This document shows, one piece after another, positions 12,043 through 24,719 of a stretch of DNA of 64,000 bases (position 1 is its first letter; every line of letters begins with the position of its first letter). The position numbers and the translations under genes are program-made. This stretch comes from Jacaranda mimosifolia (taxonomy: Eukaryota > Streptophyta > Magnoliopsida > Lamiales > Bignoniaceae), in contig CM032133.1 in assembly GCA_018894105.1 (NCBI GenBank), positions 19,668,501 to 19,732,500 on the forward strand, read 5' to 3'. The notes beneath the pieces are model-generated. The model saw only the letters and a list, made by a program, of their open reading frames with translations. It was not told the DNA's origin and searched no databases.

Positions 12043-13270
12043 ATGAAGTATCAAATGGTTGGCAACAAGAATGTTGCATTGAAAATTACTACATCAAATT
12101 CCTCAAGTGCTGGAGCAAAAAGTGTTGGCGTCATCACAAGAAGTATATCCAAGAAGTTGCAATCATCTTTAGAGGTGGCTCCTTCGTTTACTATAGAAAA
12201 GGTGTTGTCGTATTTTATTGATATGAATGAAGATGGTGGAGACTCGAAGAAAGAATCTGCATCATCCATTCCCTACTCAACATCAAATTCCTCGAGCATA
12301 GCGATAGTGATGGTAACAAGTGCTACAACCTTGGAGGAATAAATTTCAAATTTGACGATGGCCATTGAAGGACTCACGGAGCATGTCCAAGAGCGAGACT
12401 TTCAAATCCCCAAATTGATGAGCAAAGTGGACAATCTTGATGCCAGCTGGATAATGGAGAAACAAATTAAGGCTCAGGATGAAGGCGAAACATCCATAAA
12501 GAAGCAGTCAGTCGAAAATGAAAAGACTACAAATAAAGAACTACAAGTTTCCACTGATGGACTAGTTCCTATTAACCCACCGAAGGAGTTTATCATGTAG
12601 ACTATCAAAGACAAGCTTGATGAAAGTTTTAAGTCGTCTATAACTTACTCCAAGCCATATACTCAAAGGATTGATAACTTGAAGATGGCGATCGATTACC
12701 AACTCTCAAAGTTTCAACAATTTGATGGCGAAGGCAGTCCAAAGCAGCACGTGGCTCATTTCATTGAGACTTGTAATAATGCTTGGACATATAGAGATCA
12801 TTTGGTCAAGCAATTTGTTTGATCATTAAAGGGCAATGCTTTTGATTGGTATGTTGACTTGGAGACAGACTCTATCGATAGTTGGGGGCAACTAGAACAA
12901 GAGTTCCTCAATCGTTTCTACAGCACTTGAAGGACAATCAGCATGATAGAACCCACCAACTCTCGCTAGTGGAAAAAAGAATCTGTCATTGAATACATCA
13001 ATCGCTGGAGAAATTTGAGTCTTCACCGCAAAGATCAATTATCGGAGGCTTCAACTATTGAGATGTGTATCCAAGGAATACATTGAAGTCTTTGCTATAT
13101 ACTTCAAGGAATTAAACCAATTTTTTTTATATATTTGGCAACTCGTGCACATAACATTGAAATGAGCATGAATTTTGATGAACAAGAAGACTCAAGTGAT
13201 GATGATGATGAAGATGAAGATGTTGAGGGCGACCAAGTTTCATCTTCAAATTTTATATGCTCCTTGATAT
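12043..13270 (+). pseudogene. gag of the 11.1-14.9 kb element, six or more in-frame stops
   Basis: One frame reads through with stops at 12340, 12598, near 12820, 12927 and 12970, and near 13085. The N-terminal part (MKYQMVGNKNVALKITTSNS) is basic and serine-rich and a predicted helical stretch follows. The retrotransposon gag core runs from about 12640 to 13120 (MAIDYQLSKFQQFDGEGSP, SLKGNAFDWYVDLETDSIDS, EFLNRFYST, YINRWRNLSL). The end is acidic (DDDDEDEDVEG). This is the capsid-type gag of plant Ty3/gypsy elements, expected to form virus-like particles in the cytoplasm. At least four stops are at places where relatives have Arg, Gln or Trp and fit C-to-T changes. There is no zinc knuckle and no pol. 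It is certainly inactive. Confidence 0.85.
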
Positions 13271-13890
13271 GAGCTTAAACTGTCAATAATACTCCCAAAT
13301 AAGAATATAAACTATCTAAAATTCTCAAGTCTCCAAGTTTTTAAATCTAAAAATCAAGTTTCCAAGTCTTCAAATCCGTGGATTAAGTCTTCAAGTCTCC
13401 AAGCCTTCAAGTCAAAGGCTTATCTCTAAGTCTCCAAGTCCAAGACTCAAATTTTTAAGCTTCCAAATCAAAGATTCAAATCTTCAAGTCCAAAGCTCAA
13501 GTCTTCAAATTCCAAATGCTCCTTAATAAGAGTCTAAACTATCAATAATATTCCTAAATACGAGCATAAACTATCTAAAATTCTCAAGTTAAAGTTTTCC
13601 TGTGTGCTCCTTAATAAGAGCTCAAACTGTCAGTAAGACTTCTAGATACGAGCATAAACTATCTAAATATTCAAAGTCTCCCCATATGCTCCTTGATATA
13701 AGCTTAAACTTTCAATAAGGCTCCTAGGTAGGAGCATAAACTATCTAAATATTCAAGTTTTCCCCAAGTACTCCTTGATAAGAGTGTAAATTGTCTATCA
13801 AGTGAAACTCAAGTAAACTCCTTGACATAAGTATAAAATATCTATTCAAGTTAAATATGCTACTTGACGCATAAGCATAAATTGCATGTT
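13258..13890 (+). repeat. Internal tandem repeats before the 3' LTR
   Basis: Units starting TGCTCCTTRATAAGAG and ending AACTATCTAAA recur at about 13258, 13518, 13604 and 13687, with shorter relatives near 13770, 13816 and 13858. The spacing of the central copies is 81-86 bases. Between the first and second copies (13320-13505) is a different, short repeat based on CAAGTCTTCAAGTCCAAG. No reading frame crosses the array. Tandem repeats in this untranslated position are known from some plant gypsy lineages. Confidence 0.7.
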
Positions 13891-14112
13891 ACTCCTGGCC
13901 CAACTCCCCTCAAAATGATATTTACTTTGAATTATGTTATGACTTAACCTTTTTATTGGGCACCATAGCTTGAGGATTGCTTGAAAGATGTTCTTGTCTC
14001 AAACATATGTGAAAAAAAATGGGAGAAAAAGAAAACTTCTCAAATACTTCAAGTCTTGACTCTTTCGTGGATGATTGACGCATCTTTTGCCAAGTCTTGA
14101 ATGGGGGGCATT

Positions 14113-14937
14113 TGTAGGCATCAATTTTTGCCCAATTGGAGACTGATACATATAAAATAATATGCTAGTTATTAGTTCAAAAATTTCTATTTATCTTGAA
14201 ATTTATTAAATTTAATTCCAAAAGATAAATAGTTAATTTTAATTAATACTCTAGTATTTATTTTTTGTTCCAATCAAATATTGATAAGTATCAAAAATAA
14301 AGTGTCTATGCCTATGGACCAATCAAATCAAAGATATTTGATATTATCTCTTCATACTTGACATTATCTCTTGATAATTAATATCATCTTATCAAAGAGA
14401 TAACCCTCAAAGAAGTTGAAGTCAATTTGAAAGTCTTCCATCAAGCATCTATATAAAGGGGGTGACCAAAGCTCATTCAACACACAATACAAATTCCAGC
14501 AAGTGAGAGGAACTTTGAAGCAGTCTAGCAATTCTCTCAATCAAATATAAGAAAATCCATGGCGTTCAAGGTGTTCTTTGTGGAGCTCATTAGATTCTGG
14601 AGTTTGGTGTTATTTTATTCAAATTAAATTCAATTAGATCCACAATGCTCAAGGCGTTTTTCACGGAGCTCATATATTTTGTCGTTTGATTCGAGATTAA
14701 GATGCGAAGCCCTTGAATTGGTGTTATTTCTTCAAATCAAATATAAGGAGATCCATGACGTTCAAGGTGTTCTTTGTGGAGCTCATTAAATTCGAGATCA
14801 TATTTGGAATGGAAGAATAGATGATTAGATTAGAGATTGAATCCACAGTTGATTGATTTTAATTTTATTATATTTGTACAATTTTTCTTGTAGTCTTATA
14901 ATTTTGTTTATTGCAGACAAAAAAATTTACGCTTACA
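14113..14937 (+). repeat. 3' LTR of the 11.1-14.9 kb element
   Basis: 825 bases, TGTAGGCATC to GCTTACA, directly preceded by the polypurine tract at about 14100-14112. It keeps a good TATA box (TATATAAAGG, 14450-14459) that is damaged in the 5' copy. By eye the two LTRs agree at well over 85% outside the deletion. Confidence 0.85.
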
Positions 14938-17276
14938 ATGATACTGTTTTAGTTTGCATGTCCGCATGATTAGCCCAAAATTTTAGATTAAGTCATTCAT
15001 TTGTATTTTTACCTCATTAAGTTACTTGGACTTACCATCTTTGTATCCCCCCCCCCCCTGCTGTTTTTTGCCCTCCAAATTTAAGAAATAATAGCCACCA
15101 TGAATGTGGGCCATATTGTACATAGTATAAATAATTTTATCTAGGTATACGTGAATGGTGGGGTGTGACATATTATGTTTATAATGTAAAAAAATATGTT
15201 CATCATCAGGTAATTATCTATACCTACTGATGATGTGTTTTAGGTTGGAGTCGACGATATTTGACGTAGGCATATGGTTTAAAATTTTGAGCCGCTGGAT
15301 GATTGTAATTTGTTTCATAAATCCAAGTTTAACTTAAAGTTTTGTAGCATGACTAGTTAACAAAGCATTTCAATTCATTGATCTTAATCTTGCTTATCAT
15401 TTCGGGTTCTCACGGAATTATTTAAGTTAAAATTTTGAATCGCATATTTTCTTTTGAATTTTTGATGTTTGATTGAAAAAGTACTTCGATCCAAAGCAAA
15501 CGCCTCCTAGACAGGGTACTATATTTTTCAATCCAAAATATCAATTCCATTAACTTTTCACTCTAAAAAAATTAAGCTGTTAATTTGTTGACTAAATTAA
15601 TTATTTTTAACTTGCTAAAATTCTTTAAATTATCCTTAATTTATAAATTAAAATATTTAATAAAACAATTTTTCTAATAAAAGTTTTTATTTAGATTGTT
15701 TAAATTGATTTATATCAATAATTATTTTTATTTCAATAATTTATAATTTTTAGAGAGATGTATTTTTGAATTTAAAAATCTATAAATTACAGTAGAGACC
15801 ATTTTAAATTTTGAAATAACAAAAAGGACACAATTTTTTAAAATTTATAAATAATTATTTAGAAGTTATTTACGACAAATAAGTAAACTAGTTAAAAATT
15901 AAATTTTAAAATTAAATAATACTAAATAAAAAAATCTAAAGGATTCAAGGGTAATTTCGTTTGGTTGGGATTTTCGGAATAAAAAGTTTATGGAATAGAT
16001 TTTTTAGATTGAAAAATAATTTATGAATTCTTTAGATATAAAAACTTATTTTAAGGATTTTTTGATATTTTTTCCAAATGTATTTTATTTTTATATAAAA
16101 GATAGAATAATTTTTTAAATTATTTGGTATGACCTAATAAAAATGAAATTTAAAAGGTTTCTTTTAGGTTGTTCATAATTTTAAATTGTTTCTAGTTTCA
16201 TAGGTTTTTTTGAATTTTATCAATGTTCCTTTTATTTTTTCTATTAGATAATAATGAAATAAATTATTAAAATAATTTTAATAGTCAATAATCATCTGGT
16301 AAAAATTTTGAAAACTTTCTATGTAATAATTCAACTACTAAACAAGAAAAAGAAATTAAACTAAATTTTTGGATGCCAAAATGTAATAATTACTAAAAGT
16401 TTTTCAAATGTTAGAATTTGATTAGAGACAACGGTGGCTGCATACTTACTTTCTTTATTCATTTAGTCGGAACGAAGTCTAGAAATGAAAGAAAAACAAT
16501 TACATTCTATATTTTAGTGGAAACTAAAGGTAAAACCTCTTATGAATTTCAATAAAATAAAATTGAGTGGAAATAATATTATAGATAACAAATAGAATTA
16601 AGCATTGTTTATACTTTTTGGACATTATGGACTTTTACTTTGATCCAACTTTAGACTGAAATGAAATTGAATTCTGAAAGAAATCATATCTATTATACTT
16701 AGGAAGTGATCGTTTAATTAAATTGAGTTAATTTTCGTCAATTCTCAAATTTTAAAATTTTTATTTTTTAATTAAATTGAAAATTTCTAATAGATCTTTA
16801 ATTGTCCATCATTATCTAAAAGTTTTAAAATTTGTTTAAAAAAATAACAATTTAATTCAAGTTTAAATGTAATTTATTTTTATTAATAATCAGATGTTTA
16901 TTAATTATTAAATAAAATATTAATAATTAGATAAAATATTATTTCATCAATAGCTAGATAAAACCACTATATCACAATTTAACTATTTTCTCACTTGAAT
17001 TCAAAATAACTTTAAAGTAAAAATTACATAGTATTTATATGTGAAAATGCTTAGTGCCTTGCTATAATATTTCACATATAATCATTTGTGAAAACAAAAT
17101 ATGGAGAAATTTGTTTCTAAAATTCAAACTTCGCCAATTATGATTGCACCATAAACTACTCCTTGTTACAATCGAAAGTGACAACTTCTAAAGTTTTAAA
17201 GAGCCTAAACTAATCAATGAAATTAATATTTAAATGCATGTACCATATAATGATTAGTAAGTTATAAATTTGATAA

Positions 17277-17308
<32 letters not shown>

Positions 17309-17931
17309 TTGGTAAACGCATATGTTTATTAATAATTTCATTAACCATTTAACCACGTCAATTTATCATTATAGGTGTTGCATCTAAGAAATGTACTAAA
17401 AGAATAAGAATTTGATGATAATTATATGTCATTCCAATAACACACACACACACACACACACAAAATCTAATTTATTTTGGTCTCTTATTACCTTTTAAAT
17501 ATTAATTTAACAGTTTAAATAATATACCAACTTAATTTTGAAAATTTTCTTTCCTACTTCAATGATCTAATGGTATGTTTCTATTTTTTCGTTTTTCATT
17601 TTTTTTGGTAGAAAAAGAAAATAAAACATATGTTTATGTTTTATACATCGCAAATTTGAACAAATCAGTAAAATTGGGAATAATGATAATAATGATAAAA
17701 TAATGGTTACTTACTCCCCGCATAAGTTATCAATTGAAATAATTGATTGAATTTTTTTATTTTTTTTTAATTTAGAGTAGTGCCGCAAAAACAAACAAAT
17801 GAAATATGTATAGAACTACATTTATTAAGATAAAAAAATTATAATATATTGAAAAACACGAATAGAGTACAACTAGCTTGAGGAATTAATTTAAAGATAT
17901 AACTTTTTATGAAAATTTTTATGATTATGAT
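14938..17931. other. AT-rich intergenic DNA with microsatellites
   Basis: No coding sequence is recognisable. It contains a C12 run (15047-15058), two CA/AC microsatellites (about 17279-17298 and 17441-17462, the first running into TA), and an inverted-repeat pair listed separately. Otherwise I see nothing in it. Confidence 0.5.
15522..16019. repeat. Inverted-repeat pair, possible old MITE
   Basis: The left arm (15522-15570) begins TATTTTTCAATCCAAAATAT. The complement of the right arm (about 15970-16019) begins TATTTTTCAATCTAAAAAAT, and both continue with ATTCCAT(T/A)AACTTTT. The arms are about 45 bases and enclose about 400 bases of AT-rich sequence. I see no clear target duplication, so a MITE is plausible but unproven. 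Confidence 0.4.
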
Positions 17932-18242
17932 TGTGAAGCTGTTTAAAAATGGAGTTACGACTCTTTTAAACAATCAGAAAGTTTGTTGAGCTTTACTCTG
18001 GAATGCGTTGTTGAGAGCTCTTGATTTTTTGTGTAAATAAGTCTTTGTATCCCATTTGATTTTGGGAGTTGATATTCATAATAATTAATCCTTTAATTGG
18101 TTTTGGCCTACTTGGGTCTAGATGCCATATTTGGTGGGCTTTATTAATTAGGCTCTTTGGCATTTTATTATTCTTATTATTTAATTAATCAGGTCCCTAT
18201 AATGTACTTTTACTTTTTTACCCTTATGAGCTTAATTCGTCA
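17932..18242 (+). repeat. 5' LTR of the 17.9-30.2 kb element
   Basis: About 311 bases, from TGTGAAGCTG (or TGAAGCTG) to TTCGTCA. It aligns with 29869-30184 almost throughout, including the T-rich stretch, TGGGCTTTATTAATT and the TTATTATTTAATTAAT run. Confidence 0.65.
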
Positions 18243-18554
18243 TATCATCAAATCTCCCTATTTTCAATTTTAAAATTTATTCTCATATTGAAAGAATAAT
18301 ATAAACTCCAATTTTAATATATGTCTTGCCTTAATTAATTTGATTAAATTTTAATAAAGTTATCAATTAATTTTTACTATTTTTTATTTTGTGTGAAAAT
18401 TTAGAACAACTCAAATGCCATCTAAGTCAAGGTTCTTCAATTATCAATGTCTGGCAAGTTTTAGTGAGCGTTTTCCTAACTGTCTTGCATTCGTGTAGGG
18501 ACTTAGAAATTTTTTGGCAAGTTTGGGGTTGAGAAGACTAGGCTTTATGAGAAG

Positions 18555-21500
18555 CAATATTTGAGAAATCAGACCGGTGAGCGAACAGGTGACCTTATTG
18601 GTTATTGGTTCAACTGGTTTAATCAGTTTAACCGCCGGTTCAACCGGTGTAACATCATAATTATATTTAATATTATATAAATATATTAAAAATATAAAAA
18701 AATGGAAATATATAAAGGAAGAAAATAAAATTGTCTAGTATCATGAAATTTTCTTCAAACTCTATTCCATAATAAAATCCATACATCAGTTTAAAAATAA
18801 GACTTGTTAGAAAATATCCTTATAGAATCCATTACAACTTACAAAAATAATAACACCAACTTAAATAACACAAAAGTTTCAAACATAAATAAAAACTAAT
18901 ATTAAAATAGACAACAAAGTCAAAATACACAAATCTTCAATCATCATTCGCACTCTCATCAAGCCTTGTCAAATGAACAATATTCATAATATCGCCACCA
19001 TCACTTGAACCAGTCCAATGCCACCATATTTTGACAAGTCAATATCATCATTTCCAATGAATTCATCTTCATTCACATTGTTTACATGTCCTAGACAAAT
19101 TTAAAGATACGAACAAATAAGAAATATAATATAATGATTGAATAAATTAAAGTATATACTAACCTTTCGATTGCTTAGCTTGCAATTGATCATTAGAAAT
19201 ATCTTCCTCAAGCATTTCTTCCAATTCGTCATAATCTAGCTCTCCATTTGGTGCTTCATCAACCACCCAAAACTTTACCTTGTCAATGCACTCATTATCA
19301 ATCGGACCATATGGTTTTTTCTTTGCATTAAGACTACAAAGTATATAAAAAATATAAAATTAAAATTTATTATGATAATTAACTACATAAATCAACTAAC
19401 AAAACATTAAAGTAACAAGTAAAATAAACAAAAATAAACTTCATACCAATGTTGCAAAAGTAAATTATAGTGGACAAAGATAAGATCATTAAATCTAGCA
19501 TGCTCCAATCTATTCCTCTGTGTGTGTGTGTGTGTGTGTGTGTGCGTGCGTGGATGTGCTCAAACACACTCTAATTACGCTCACAACTAGGTGAAGATGA
19601 AGTTTGACTTAAAATGTTAATAGCAAGCTTTTGTAAGTTTGGTGCTTCAAACCAAACACCCTCCACCATTCATCTAAAAATTATTAAATATAAATGTTAG
19701 AATAAATATTATAAAATAAATAAGAAATTTTAAGATCTATAACTAATTAAAAATACTAACTAGGATGAGTACTTCTCGAGTTCTTCAAAGCCAATGTCTT
19801 CCCAAAAATCTTTTTGGTGCTCCCGAAACATGTTAATTTCCTCTATCACAATAGTCACATCCAGAAGATGTATGTCAATGACATCAAGAAGTCCTTTCAT
19901 TACCTCAGGACTTTCGGTAGGACTTTTCGGATCATATTGGAAAGTAGAATTTAATCAAAAGACCACTGCGTGAAGGTTCTTGCGCAACATTTTATCCCAC
20001 CTCGCATTGATTTTGTCAATGTATTCACCATAATACCTCTCTTTATTACGTAACTATTCTTTTATGCCTTTGATCACCCTCATCATACTCTCATACACAT
20101 AACCTAGTGAAGGTTTCTCATTAGAATCACAAATGCAAATCAATCTCATGATCGGTCCCATGATCTTTGAAATAATTAAACAATTATTCCAAAACTTCTC
20201 ATCTAGAATAATTTGTTTAACTTTCTTTGCTTTAGTTGAATTAAAAAACTTTTTAAATCCTTAATTTGTAACCACTGTTTGTAAATGTTCTTTGTGTTGA
20301 TAAAGACTTTTCAAAGTTATGAATGTTGTACCAAAATGGGTATCTCCTGGGCGAATAATTTCTGTCCAATCTGGCCTTTTCCTCAACCAAGCATGAGGTC
20401 ACTTATGACTGTAAATAAAAATCGTAATCCTTGAAGCAAGTATCACTAGGTCATTAATAAGAGGCATATCAAATATGTCTTTCATAATTAAATTAAAGCA
20501 ATAAGTAGCACAAGGTGACCAACATATTGATGGATATTTTTCAGAAAGCAATTTTCCAGCACTTTTGTAGTTGCTTGCATTATCAGTAAGCACATGCACA
20601 ATATTTTTAGGACCAACCATTTCAACAATTTCAGCAAAAAGATTGCATAAATTTTCAGCATTTGCCTCTATACTTGAAATATCAACAGATTTAATGAACA
20701 AAATCCTAGAGGAACAATACACTAAGAAATTAATCAAAGATTTATGCCTATTATCAGTCCAACCAGTCTTAACCCGCTTAATATGGAAAGAATCAACAAT
20801 CAATTGTACTAGTGTTTTAGCTGCTCTAAGTAAAGAAAACCTCAATGCATAATCAGTAGGTCCAGTATAACCATGGCCCATGGTGGCTATCCTACTAATT
20901 GTTAGCTGAAAATAGGGTGAATTCACGGCATTTAATGGAATACCACTATCATAAATCCATAGAGCAATAGCTAAGTCAATTTCATGCTATCTTTCTTGGC
21001 TTTATATGCATGCTTGTATACTGGGTTAGGATGAATCAATTCCAGCCTTGCCTTTCATATAGTTTTCTATATTATTAGTCCTCTTTCGTTTATTACTACC
21101 TTCTTTTTTATACCCTAAATGTGAAATCTCATTAATATTATCTTCCTCATAATGATGCACATCATCAAAAGTTTCAATATTTTATTTTCTCTTTTGACTA
21201 ATCTCTGCTAAAGTTGTTTTCATTTGAAAATGAACTTCAGAAGTAACTTTAAGACATGGTCTCACATTACTAGTTATGCCAGCAAGATGTTGCTCCACTC
21301 AATTAATCCCAACTCCAGAAATTGGTTGATTGCCGAGTTGACATATAATTGTCTGACCTTTCCTGCTCTTCGATGGTGCTTCATAACAATATTTCCACAA
21401 TGGGTCTAACCTTCGCATTAGATTTAAAGTCTGGCTATTGGATGTTTGATCTACTGATTGGGATTCTGTTGGCAAAGTTCTATCAACACCATCCATATCC

Positions 21501-22584
21501 TACAAATTCAATAAAATGTGGTGAAATCAGGTTAATATCGAATTATCTTAATAATATTAAAAGCAAATGCTAGTTCTACTTATACAAATTAGTAGAGTAG
21601 ACCATAAATTTGGACATCTTTCAAGAATTGGCCTCAACTTGCAAATTGGGGGAGTCCCATTTCAAAGACTTTTTGATCACTTAGTTTAATAAGCTAATTC
21701 ATACAACATTGCAATTGGTTATAATCAAGCTACACAGAAATTACGGCCAAATAATTCTTTACTACTTTTTTCTTTTTCTTTTTTTTCCTTTTCCTTTTAC
21801 TCTTTATAGATATCTCTTCTAGAAAATGGGAAGAAAATCAAATATAGGACCTCATATGGGGTTCAAGTTTGAGTAAATCATAAACCCATTTTAGTGAATA
21901 TTTTATTTTATTTCAATTGAATCCACATACATATTTAAAGAAAAAAAAAAAAGAAACTACAAATGAACAATAAACTCCTATTTAATTTCAATTGAATCCA
22001 CATACACATTTAAAGAAAATAAAAGAAACAAAAAATGAACATATTTCAGTGAAATTTCTATTTCATTTTAATTGTATTCATATACATATTTAAAGAAAAT
22101 AAAAGAAACATAAAATGAACAATAAACTTGAAAAGTGCCTCTTTCAAAGCTTGGATCCTAATTCTTGAAGCTTAGTTCTTGAATATATGTTTGGGATTTG
22201 ATATTTGGAAAGGATTTAAATGAGAAAATAGAAGGGAAAAAGGAAAAAGAAGATTGAAAATGAAAAATGATGCAGTGAACTATTGAATTGAACTCCCGCA
22301 GCCACCGTCACTTTGCATCTTTGCTTGACTGCTTGCCTTCTGTTGGTAAGTTAGCTTTAGGGTTTTTACTTTTTATTTATTTAGTTGTTAGTTTTTATTT
22401 AAAAAAAACCTAATAATCGGTTTAAAAGAAAACCGACTCACCAGTTGAACCCTTGGTCAGTTTTAAAATAAAACCGGCTCATCAGTTGGTTTTTTAATAA
22501 ACTGGTTTTAACTATCAAACCGAATCGGAATATTGGTCGGTTCCTGATCGAACCAATCGGTCCAATCCGATTTCTCAATCATTG
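18555..22584 (-). mobile_element. hAT element (DUF659 type) in the LTR element
   Basis: The ends read CAATATTTGAGAAATC (18555-18570) and, on the complement of the right side, CAATGATTGAGAAATC (22569-22584), 14 of 16 matching. The flanks ATGAGAAG (18547-18554) and ATGAGGAG (22585-22592) are an 8-base duplication with one change, diagnostic of hAT. Subterminal regions are rich in CCGGTT/AACCGG words, likely transposase-binding repeats. The element is about 4.0 kb and carries a broken transposase on the minus strand. A GT microsatellite lies at about 19520-19543. Confidence 0.85.
19090..21496 (-). pseudogene. hAT transposase remnant with BED finger and DUF659
   Basis: Read from 21496 downward. 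An N-terminal BED-type finger (DPLWKYCYEAPSKSRKGQT, then IICQLGN and EQHLAG) has Gly where the second Cys ligand should be. A basic linker (KKEGSNKRKRTNN) follows. The longest open stretch (20399-20926) is the DUF659/RNase H-like core (KTGWTDNRHKSLINFLVYC, IVHVLTDNASNYKSAGKLL). Then come WLRKRPDWTEIIRPGDTHFG near 20370 and a C-terminal dimerisation-like part near 19830-19980 (EEINMFREHQKDFWEDIGFE). The acidic tail (GELDYDELEEMLEEDISND) is at about 19190-19250. Several stops and frame breaks interrupt it. The family would catalyse cut-and-paste transposition in the nucleus; this copy cannot. Confidence 0.85.
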
Positions 22585-22759
22585 ATGAGGAGTTCTGAGA
22601 TAAGTTCTCAATGTAATTTCTTCAATCCTTTGCTTTTTCCTTTTCTCTTACTTTGTTTTATCTCTGTATATTTTTATCTAATTTCTTAGAGTCGGTAAAA
22701 TTTTTTTAGGATAATTAAATAGATAAAATTTTTTTACAGCTGCAGGGTGCTTGTCTTGG

Positions 22760-24640
22760 ATGGGACGCCTGTCTTAGGCATGTTCAGGGTGTTGTTACAC
22801 GAGCGGGTGCTGCTTGGGGTGGTTGTGGCCAATTGAAACTCGTGTAAGCTTATAGGGGTCATCATTCTCATGGTGTTGCCATGTTTTTCGGGTTTGTGAG
22901 CCCTTGATTGGGTGCATCATCCAATCAAGTGGTAGTTTGTGAAGTTGCATCTTAAGCCTTTGAAAATCATCCTTTGGTTCTAACTCATTGACTTCGTTTG
23001 AGTTTGGTTCTAAGTCTAAAGCAGAGGATACTTCGAAGGAGGGTTCAGGAGAGTTAGAAATTTTGAGGCGTAGAATTTATATTTTTGATGGTTTTGAATT
23101 GCTTTTTTCCTTTGTTGAAGGATATCATGGTGTTACCTCCTTTGAGGTACTTTACCATATTAAGTATTTACTTCAGTAGTGGGCTCTCTTATCTATCAAA
23201 TCCCTTGTTATCGAAAATAGTTAGAAGTTATGGGTAGTATTTGAGTTAATTCATCTAAAACTCTTTCGCATAATTTGTGGAATATCATCACCACTTGTCA
23301 AATTTGGGTCTTCTCATCTATTTTGACATTTCTTGCTCTTTGTTTAGAGCACGAAAGGTGCCTAATGAGCCTTTCTTTCGTGTCTTTCTTAAATTAAAGA
23401 GTAAGTTCTTGAGTGGTTTGCCTTTTTGTAGAGGGCCTTGGAAAAGTATATTCTTTTTTTTTTTTTGAAGAGATAAGGGTTGGGGCATTTTCCCATGTAT
23501 GGAGTGGCTCACCATCACTAATGCATCTGGGTAAGGCTCATCATAACCTTTGCTAGTATTTTAGGATGAAGGCTTGTTTAATTCTCTCTTTAATATGACT
23601 TATTTGTTCCCCAAGGGTACTTAGTTTATTTATGTTGATTGCTCTTTCATGTGTTCTTGTTAGTGTTTTTTTACATTTTCATTAGTATTTACATTATTTT
23701 TTATTGATTATTCATTAGATTGTTGAGCGTATGCAGTTCTCATATTTAAGAAGATCAATTTGATGAGGATCCCTGCTAGGAGGATAGACAGAAGCTCGGA
23801 TGAGAGAATGTGTTGTGGAGCGACATTATAGGGAGACGATATTAACTCGTGCCGTTCGAACTCCCCATGTCAATGATTGAGTGAAGTCTATGCTCCATTG
23901 GCGCTTATGGTGCGTCAATCAGGTGTATGAATAGTTTTGCGGTTGTGATTTCCAAACCAGTTGGGAAGCATACAGGATGATTAGTGGCTGAATATGTTTG
24001 TCCTCAGCCTTCTTTCCCTTTTCATGGCGGCAATGACAAAGGTTGTTTCATTATGGTTTAGCTAGAGTTGCAGCATTGACTCACACAAGGGCATGGATGA
24101 GATCGGCGTTGATGGGCTGCGAGGTGAAGTGAGTGAATATGATTAAGCAAAATTGGAGATATTCTCTTCTTCCCTATTAATTGAGCTTACTCAAGAAAAA
24201 TTAGAGATATTTACCTCTTCTCAATTAACCAAGCTCATTGTAGGAGGCTTTGCTCGGGTAGGCATTTATGTCACCACTTAATTTGTTTTTTGCACGTGTG
24301 TTTTCTTATAGTTGCAATTATTGACTCATCATGCTAATTGCCCTTTTGGGTACAGAGTTGGAATTTAGTCATACAGATGTCTCATCAAGTAGATAGGACA
24401 GTGACGATGATGTCGTGGCTTAAGAAAAATGCTGTTGGGTTTGCTCAGCAGCAATCTTTGAAGGATGAAGAGTTTGTAAAGTTATTGAAGGAGCATAAGC
24501 AGCTGAAGGCGCATGCGAAAGAAATAAAGACAGGGAGAAAACTTTTGAGTCTGTTGAGAAGATGCTCATTGCTGCTACTTGCAAGGACACAATCAAGGAG
24601 TTCAAGTGTTTTGATAAGTTTTTTGAGGCCATTGAAGTAA
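22760..24640 (+). pseudogene. Gag-like frame of the 17.9-30.2 kb LTR element (degraded)
   Basis: Scattered fragments in all plus frames. Around 23370-23520 a stretch like LKLKSKFLSGLPFCRGPWKS followed by a Phe-rich run and VGAFSHVWSGSP resembles the N-terminal domain of plant 'putative gypsy-type transposon' proteins (PF04195), where a Trp-Lys followed by FFFV is typical. A helical, lysine-rich stretch at 24410-24530 (LKDEEFVKLLKEHKQLKAHA) fits their C-terminal coiled coil. The frame probably resumes after the hAT at about 28830-28935 (STRESSGTLEADTDAMVDEA). No enzyme domain is present. The family match is from memory of its motifs and only moderately secure. Confidence 0.4.
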
Positions 24641-24719
24641 AGGCTACAGTAATCAATGGGCAGACAATCAAGGGTTGTCACCACGTGCTTGGCGAGACTG
24701 GGCGATACCCCAATTAGGA

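Larger units (their letters stand above)
11131..14937 (+). mobile_element. Non-autonomous LTR retrotransposon (gag only)
   Basis: Long direct repeats at 11131-11986 and 14113-14937 are clearly LTRs: they start TGT, end CTTACA and align along their length. The internal part (about 2.1 kb) contains a gag-type reading frame (12043-13270) and then a repeat-rich non-coding stretch, with no protease, RT or integrase. A polypurine tract (AATGGGGGGCATT) sits directly before the 3' LTR, and a GGCACACTCTGTGGGAC sequence lies at the primer-site position after the 5' LTR. That primer-site type and the gag resemble plant Ty3/gypsy elements, so I infer a gag-only gypsy derivative that needs helper proteins. 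I could not find a clean 5-base target duplication. Confidence 0.85.
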
